DNA of 5,623 bases. Source: Pseudomonadota bacterium. GTDB lineage: Bacteria; Pseudomonadota; Alphaproteobacteria; Rhizobiales; Beijerinckiaceae. The notes under the pieces were generated by a model. The model saw only the letters and a program-made list of their open reading frames with translations, did no database searches and was not told where the DNA came from. A program made the position numbers and the translations under genes. Where the stretch lies: positions 1-5,623 of the forward strand of contig JAEWKL010000555.1 in the NCBI GenBank assembly GCA_023386115.1, in the 5' to 3' direction. Below, one piece after another: positions 1 through 5,623 of the stretch. The stretch's first letter is position 1, and every line of letters starts with the position of its first letter.

Positions 1-152
1 GCGCCCAGGCGCTCGGTCGCCTTCTGCCGGCGCGTCCCCGCCCCCTCTCGGGTCCGGTCCTGCCGCGCGGACGGTGCGGGCTCCCGTCCCGCCTCGGGCG
101 CCGCGGGCGCATCGTCCCGGGCTGCGAGCTTCGCCTTCTTCACCAATGCCAT
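1..152 (-). CDS. N-terminal fragment, possible soluble methyl-accepting chemotaxis protein (runs off left edge)
   Basis: An ATG on the minus strand (complement of 150-152) opens a frame that stays open to the left edge, giving 50 complete codons. It begins MALVKKAKLAARDD, continues through an Ala/Pro/Arg-rich low-complexity stretch, and reaches RRQKATERLG at the edge. A basic start, a disordered linker and an emerging amphipathic segment match, from memory, the N-termini of cytoplasmic methyl-accepting chemotaxis proteins in Methylobacterium, where an Ala/Glu-rich coiled coil follows. No signalling-domain motif lies in the window, so this identity is inference. There is no hydrophobic signal or membrane segment in the visible part. 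No strong Shine-Dalgarno precedes the ATG; the 20 bases upstream hold only a weak G-rich stretch. The gene is divergent from the DUF2934 gene, sharing a 194-nt intergenic region. Existence as a gene is fairly likely; function is uncertain. Confidence 0.45.
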   Translation of the reverse strand, partial: MALVKKAKLAARDDAPAAPEAGREPAPSARQDRTREGAGTRRQKATERLG

Positions 153-296
153 CGCAGCCAAAAACCCGCTCGCGCCTGCGCCGGTGTGCCGGAGGCGGCG
201 AGCGGGAGCAAGCGCGGCGCGGGTATCGGGCTGGGGAGGATCGCGCAGGTCCCCATCTGGCCGCAGACCGATCCGGGTCCGCGGATTAGGTCTTTC

Positions 297-304
297 TTAA
301 CCAT
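297..304 (+). promoter_or_regulatory. Candidate CtrA-type octamer TTAACCAT
   Basis: The octamer TTAACCAT lies in an AT-richer patch of the divergent intergenic region, 42 nt before the DUF2934 start and 144 nt before the minus-strand start. TTAACCAT is one of the two described forms of the CtrA motif in Caulobacter (the other is TTAA-N7-TTAA). It is AT-rich in a very GC-rich background, so chance occurrence in this short region is low. It also forms the left half of a small inverted repeat, ACCAT-N8-ATGGT (300-317). Binding is inference; no promoter elements could be placed confidently around it. Confidence 0.3.
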
Positions 305-346
305 GAACCGCGATGGTCCGCTCAACTGAACACCGAGGAGGTCGGG

Positions 347-697
347 ATGGATCACTTCGAGACGAGCATCCGCGAACGGGCTTACGCCCTCTGGGAGCGG
401 GACGGCCGCGCGCCGGGCCGCGACGAGCATTACTGGCGTCTCGCCGAGCAGGAACTGGCCAAGCAGGCGCTGCCCGCCGTGGCCGAAGCGCCGGCCGCCG
501 CGGAGGCCATCGTCGCCGAGTCGGCGCGCAAGCCGGCGGCCCGCAAGCCGGCCGCTGCCAAGACCGCCGTTACCAAGACTGCCGTTGCCAAGGCCGCTGC
601 CGCCAAGGCCGTGGCCGAGGTGGCCGAGGCCGTCGCGAAGCCGGCCCCGCGCCGGCGTCGCGCCGCCGGGGCGGCCCAGACCGTCACCACGCACTGA
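347..697 (+). CDS. DUF2934 domain protein with Ala/Lys-rich repeat tail
   Basis: A 116-residue protein. Residues 8-37 match the DUF2934 signature: IRERAYALWERDGR, then a GRDEHYW segment and AEQEL, a short two-helix pattern common in rhizobial and Methylobacterium proteins. The family's function is not known. Residues 38-58 are Ala/Glu-rich. Residues 60-90 are pentapeptide repeats: two ARKPA units, then AKTAV, TKTAV, AKAAA and AKAVA. Residues 96-110 are Lys/Pro/Arg-rich (KPAPRRRRAAG). This second half resembles histone H1 or Ala/Lys tails of bacterial nucleoid proteins, so nucleic-acid contact is possible but unproven. There is no signal peptide, membrane segment or cysteine. The start is supported by a strong GAGGAGG Shine-Dalgarno at 335-341, 5 nt before the ATG. 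It is a single-gene unit followed 37 nt later by an intrinsic terminator, and it is convergent with the MFS gene. Confidence 0.85.
   Translation: MDHFETSIRERAYALWERDGRAPGRDEHYWRLAEQELAKQALPAVAEAPAAAEAIVAESARKPAARKPAAAKTAVTKTAVAKAAAAKAVAEVAEAVAKPAPRRRRAAGAAQTVTTH
524..616 (+). repeat. Degenerate 15-nt tandem repeats inside the DUF2934 gene
   Basis: This segment encodes in-frame pentads, two ARKPA units (524-553) and, after one extra Ala codon, four (A/T)K(T/A)A(V/A) units at 557-616. The first two units of the second block are nearly identical at DNA level: GCCAAGACCGCCGTT and ACCAAGACTGCCGTT. The 15-nt period preserves the frame, so copy number could change without breaking the protein. Confidence 0.7.
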
Positions 698-732
698 GCG
701 ACCGTCGGACGCGAGCCGCGCCTGACCGCCTG

Positions 733-1959
733 TCAGCCCCTTCCGCCCTGCGGGAGGGGCTTTTCTTCGGCTACGACCGGGACCGGCACCGAACTGCGAC
801 GGCGGACCCGCCACAGGACGGCGACGAGGGCAACGTCGATCATCCCGAGGATCGCCAGCGCCATGAGCGTCGCGTCGGTGCCCGCACGAGCGATGAGGTA
901 GGCCGCGGCGGACGGCGCCAGGGCCTGCGCCGCGAGGCTCGGCTTCGCCAGCCGGCCGAGCAGGGCGGCGTAGCGGTCGGGCCCGAACAGGGCGAGCGGC
1001 AGGGTGCCGCGGCCGATCGAGTAGAGCCCGTTGCCGGCGCCGTAGATCACCAGGACCAGGCCCGGCGCCGGGAGCCCGCTCCACAGCAACCCTAAGCCGA
1101 TCGCCATCAGCACCACCGCGACGGTGAGGGTCCAGATCGGATGGTGCCGGCTGCGATTGGCGACCTCCAGGAGCCGTGCCCCGACCTGCGACGGGCCGAC
1201 CAGGGTGCCGAGGGACACCGCCGCCGCCAGCGACAGGCCGCGATCCTGCAGCAGGGTCAGCAGGTGGACGGAGAAGATCGAGGTGGCGATGCCCGTGCAG
1301 GTCACGATGGCGGCCAGCACCAGGAAGACCGGGCGCTCGGACGCATCGAGCGACACCGTGTCGGACCGGCCGCCCGTCGCGACCGGCCGCGGCGCGGCGC
1401 GCGGGATCGCCCCGAGGATCAGCGGCAGGCACACGCCGAGTTGCAGGGCGGCGTAGGTCAGGCAGGTGCCGCGCCAGCCGAGATGCGCGAGCAGGAAGGC
1501 CGAGAGCGGCCAGCACAGGGTGCTGGAGAACCCGCCCCAGAGTGTCAGGGCCGTGATCGCCGGGCGGGCATCGGCGCCGTAGAGCCGCCCGAGCGTCGCG
1601 AAGGCGGCGTCGTAGAGGCCAGACCCCATCCCGGCGCCGATCACCAGCCAGCCGAGGCCGAAGACCGGCAGGTTCGGCGCGAGGCTTAACGTCACCAGCC
1701 CGGCGGCCAGCAGCAGGGCCGAGACCGTCAGGACCGGTTTTCCGCCGAGGCGGCCGATCGTCCGTCCGGCGAGCGGCGCGACGGCGCCCGCCGCCAGCAT
1801 GCCGGCGGTGAGGCTGCCGAAGATCCAGGGCAGCCCCCAGCCGGTCTCCCCCGCGATCGACGGCCCGAGCACCGTCAGCAGGTAGTAGCTGCAGCCCCAG
1901 GCGAGGATCTGCACGATGCCGAGGGCCGAGATGACCGGCCAGCGCCCCTGAAAGGTCAT
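733..1959 (-). CDS. MFS family 12-TM transporter, possibly arsenic-related efflux
   Basis: A 408-residue inner-membrane protein counted from MTFQGRWPV. Hydrophobic segments fall at about 8-30, 45-63, 77-94, 97-118, 137-157, 166-185, 211-233, 243-263, 275-293, 298-318, 337-357 and 362-383. That is the 6+6 pattern of the major facilitator superfamily, with a polar central loop at 186-208. An MFS motif-A-like segment, AGRTIGRLGGKPVL, sits at 64-77 between helices 2 and 3. Substrate cannot be read from the sequence. The adjacent upstream arsC remnant suggests arsenite or another arsenic species, and MFS arsenic exporters are known, but this is context only. The ATG at 1959 was chosen because the frame extends upstream only to a TTG (1995) that overlaps the arsC end and adds 12 polar residues; neither start has a good Shine-Dalgarno. 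The gap to arsC is 22 nt, so co-transcription is likely. The C-terminus KPLPQGGRG is encoded by a terminator hairpin. Confidence 0.85.
   Translation of the reverse strand: MTFQGRWPVISALGIVQILAWGCSYYLLTVLGPSIAGETGWGLPWIFGSLTAGMLAAGAVAPLAGRTIGRLGGKPVLTVSALLLAAGLVTLSLAPNLPVFGLGWLVIGAGMGSGLYDAAFATLGRLYGADARPAITALTLWGGFSSTLCWPLSAFLLAHLGWRGTCLTYAALQLGVCLPLILGAIPRAAPRPVATGGRSDTVSLDASERPVFLVLAAIVTCTGIATSIFSVHLLTLLQDRGLSLAAAVSLGTLVGPSQVGARLLEVANRSRHHPIWTLTVAVVLMAIGLGLLWSGLPAPGLVLVIYGAGNGLYSIGRGTLPLALFGPDRYAALLGRLAKPSLAAQALAPSAAAYLIARAGTDATLMALAILGMIDVALVAVLWRVRRRSSVPVPVVAEEKPLPQGGRG
735..767 (+). terminator. Rho-independent terminator of the DUF2934 gene, overlapping the MFS stop
   Basis: The arms are 735-746 (AGCCCCTTCCGC) and 750-761 (GCGGGAGGGGCT), with loop CCT. 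They form a 12-bp stem with a single G-U wobble, followed by TTTTCTT (761-767). The U-tract is only on the plus-strand transcript, so it terminates the DUF2934 transcript. The opposite strand lacks a T-run after the hairpin, so termination of the MFS transcript by the same hairpin is less certain. The hairpin lies inside the 3' end of the MFS coding sequence. Confidence 0.85.
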
Positions 1960-1981
1960 GGGAATCGAACGGTCATGGGAT

Positions 1982-2406
1982 TCAGGCCGTGGCAACCCGG
2001 CGCCCGTGCTCGTCGGTGACGCGCACGCCGTCCTCCTTGACGAACTCGCCCTGTCGCGGCGGCAGCAGGTCCAGCACCCGCTCGGAGGGGCGGCACAGGC
2101 GCACGCCGCGGGGGCTCGCCACCACGGGACGTTCGAGCAGGACCGGGTGGGCCGCGATCGCCTCGAGGAGCTGGTCGTCGGTGAGCGCGGGATCGTCGAG
2201 GCCGAGCTCGGCGTAGGGCGTGCCCTTCTTCCGCAAGCCCTCGCGCACCGAGAGGCCGGCCCGGGCGAAGAGGCGGCGCAGCAAGCCCTTCGTCGGAGGG
2301 GTCTTCAGGTACTCGACGACGTGCGGCTCGATGCCGGCATGGCGGATCATCGCCGGCACCGTGCGCGACGTGCGCAGCCCGGGTTGTGGTCAATGACGAC
2401 GTCCAT
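1982..2406 (-). pseudogene. arsC: Frameshifted arsenate reductase, glutaredoxin-dependent ArsC family
   Basis: ArsC reduces arsenate to arsenite using glutathione/glutaredoxin and a catalytic N-terminal cysteine. The start at 2406 (MDVVIDHNPGC) gives the family HNPxC motif with Cys11, but the frame then continues as ARRARCRR and stops. The rest of the family match lies in another frame: AMIRHAGIEPHVVEYLKTPP, then VREGLRKKGTPYAELGLDD, RPVV and RLCRPSE. These hold the equivalents of the family's three anion-binding arginines, ending at 1982. The whole span is 425 nt, one base short of 141 codons plus stop, the usual ArsC size. Restoring one G near 2372-2374 gives CGTSRTVPAMI, still lacking the Asn of the family SRNTL motif, so the active-site loop has more than one change. 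A GGGAGG Shine-Dalgarno (complement of 2413-2418) sits 6 nt before the ATG. A GTG at 2359 could start a 125-residue product without the catalytic Cys. A sequencing error cannot be excluded. Confidence 0.82.
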
Positions 2407-2421
2407 CGGCGGCCTCCCGCA

Positions 2422-2436
2422 GGCGGGCGGCCCGCC
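2422..2436 (-). repeat. Small hairpin just upstream of the arsC ribosome binding site
   Basis: A perfect inverted repeat, GGCGGG-CGG-CCCGCC: a 6-bp stem with a 3-nt loop. On the minus-strand transcript it ends 3 nt before the GGGAGG Shine-Dalgarno of arsC. It might affect ribosome access, but in DNA this GC-rich it may have no role. Confidence 0.35.
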
Positions 2437-2513
2437 ACCGGCGCCGTCCTCCCGCATCCTTTGCCAATCTCTAACGAGTTCGCGGGACACTCGTCCACCG
2501 GCATCGGGCGGGC

Positions 2514-2542
2514 TTGTGGAACATCTCCGGAACGCCCATCTA
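2514..2542 (+). promoter_or_regulatory. Weak candidate promoter for gyrA
   Basis: TTGTGG (2514-2519) and CATCTA (2537-2542) are separated by 17 nt and lie in the AT-richest part of the arsC-gyrA divergent region. This fits a housekeeping-type -35/-10 arrangement and would give a leader of roughly 120 nt. The -10 match is poor and only spacing and composition support it. No clear promoter for the divergent arsC was found. Confidence 0.25.
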
Positions 2543-2609
2543 AGATGCTGATTTGCTTCGCCTTCCGCGCTCGGAACCGGCCTTTGGCGCTGGCACCGGG
2601 AGCGCAAAT

Positions 2610-2650
2610 CGGCTAAGCCGTCCGGCGAGAGAGTGTGAGCCCGCGCGGGC
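2610..2650 (+). repeat. Two short perfect palindromes in the gyrA leader
   Basis: CGGCTAAGCCG (2610-2620) and GCCCGCGCGGGC (2639-2650) are both perfect palindromes. The second ends 18 nt before the gyrA start and could fold as a short hairpin or be bound by a dimeric protein. No known operator was recognised. Confidence 0.35.
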
Positions 2651-2668
2651 CGCGACGAGAGACAGACC

Positions 2669-5428
<2,760 letters not shown>

Positions 5429-5483
5429 TCTCCTCCGAAATCGTCGTCCGCTCCTCGACTATGACCAGCCCGCTCCACGTCAT

Positions 5484-5590
5484 CCCGGGGCCGCGAAAGC
5501 GGAGCCCGGGATCCATAACCGCCAGCGGTTCTGGGTTAGGCGGAACGCGTGTTGCGAGGTTCTGCGCCGTCAACGGTTATGGATCCCGGG
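5484..5590. repeat. Palindromic intergenic repeat element (REP-like) downstream of gyrA
   Basis: A perfect 17-bp inverted repeat, CCCGGGATCCATAACCG at 5505-5521 and its reverse complement at 5574-5590, is separated by 52 nt. Just outside the left arm is a small hairpin, CCGC-GAAA-GCGG (5491-5502), flanked by CCCGGG on both sides (5484-5489 and 5505-5510). Inside, AACCGC-CA-GCGGTT (5517-5530) is an alternative hairpin, and GGTTCTG occurs twice (5527-5533, 5558-5564). From memory, elements of this form with CCCGGGATCCATAACC ends are dispersed between genes in Methylobacterium and related rhizobia. No U-tract follows either arm, so it is not a classical intrinsic terminator. It begins 55 nt after the gyrA stop, and no other terminator for gyrA is visible. 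Confidence 0.75.
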
Positions 5591-5604
5591 TTGCCGGCGG
5601 CGGC

Positions 5605-5623
5605 GGGGCCCGGGGGGGCGGGG
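5605..5623 (+). other. G-rich tract at the window edge, quadruplex-capable
   Basis: Runs of four, seven and four G (5605-5608, 5612-5618, 5620-5623) are separated by CCC and C. With the seven-G run split, they satisfy a four-run G-quadruplex pattern with short loops. The tract continues off the window. No gene is visible in 5429-5623. Confidence 0.35.

Noticed and set aside
140..1516. A 458-codon minus-strand frame covering part of the MFS gene and the DUF2934 region
   Set aside because: The product is low-complexity Arg/Gly/Ala with no membrane or domain pattern, whereas the overlapping MFS frame has 12 clear hydrophobic segments.
2359..2406. Programmed ribosomal frameshifting as an explanation for split arsC
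   Set aside because: There is no slippery heptamer or downstream stimulatory structure at the junction, the ArsC family is not known to use recoding, and the loop residues are altered even after frame correction.
1956..2504. A 182-codon minus-strand frame across the arsC region
   Set aside because: Its translation does not match ArsC. The family motifs lie in the other two minus-strand frames, so this is a shadow.
5505..5590. Intrinsic terminator for gyrA
   Set aside because: The inverted repeat is strong but has a 52-nt spacer and no T-run after either arm.

Overview
The window is a very GC-rich piece of chromosome. It most likely comes from an alphaproteobacterium of the Hyphomicrobiales, with Methylobacterium/Methylorubrum the best guess. 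The reasons are the composition, an alphaproteobacterial-style GyrA with a long insertion in its C-terminal domain, a DUF2934 protein with an Ala/Lys-rich tail, and a palindromic 'CCCGGGATCCATAACCG' intergenic repeat. The taxonomic call is recognition from memory, not a database result.

Layout, left to right. (1) Positions 1-152, minus strand: the first 50 codons of a gene that runs off the left edge, possibly a soluble methyl-accepting chemotaxis protein. (2) A divergent intergenic region (153-346) carrying a TTAACCAT octamer, the form of an alphaproteobacterial CtrA site. (3) Positions 347-697, plus strand: a small DUF2934 protein with a histone-H1-like tail of pentapeptide repeats. (4) A strong intrinsic terminator (735-767) for that gene, whose hairpin also encodes the last residues of the convergent gene. 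(5) Positions 733-1959, minus strand: a 12-helix MFS transporter. (6) Positions 1982-2406, minus strand: a glutaredoxin-type arsenate reductase (arsC) whose reading frame breaks immediately after the catalytic cysteine. arsC and the MFS gene are co-directional and 22 nt apart, so they look like a small arsenic-resistance transcription unit with a broken first gene. (7) A divergent intergenic region (2407-2668) with leader palindromes and a weak promoter candidate. (8) Positions 2669-5428, plus strand: complete gyrA starting at TTG, with catalytic Tyr130, a GyrA box, and glutamine at the position of E. coli Ser83. (9) Positions 5429-5623: non-coding, with a perfect 17-bp inverted repeat and a G-rich end.

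Nothing here is a convincing new multi-gene system. The most informative observations are the arsC lesion, the natural Gln at the main quinolone-resistance position of GyrA, the hairpin that serves as both terminator and coding sequence, and the H1-like repeat tail. Many long open frames on other strands, including one of about 940 codons opposite gyrA, are by-products of high GC and were rejected.
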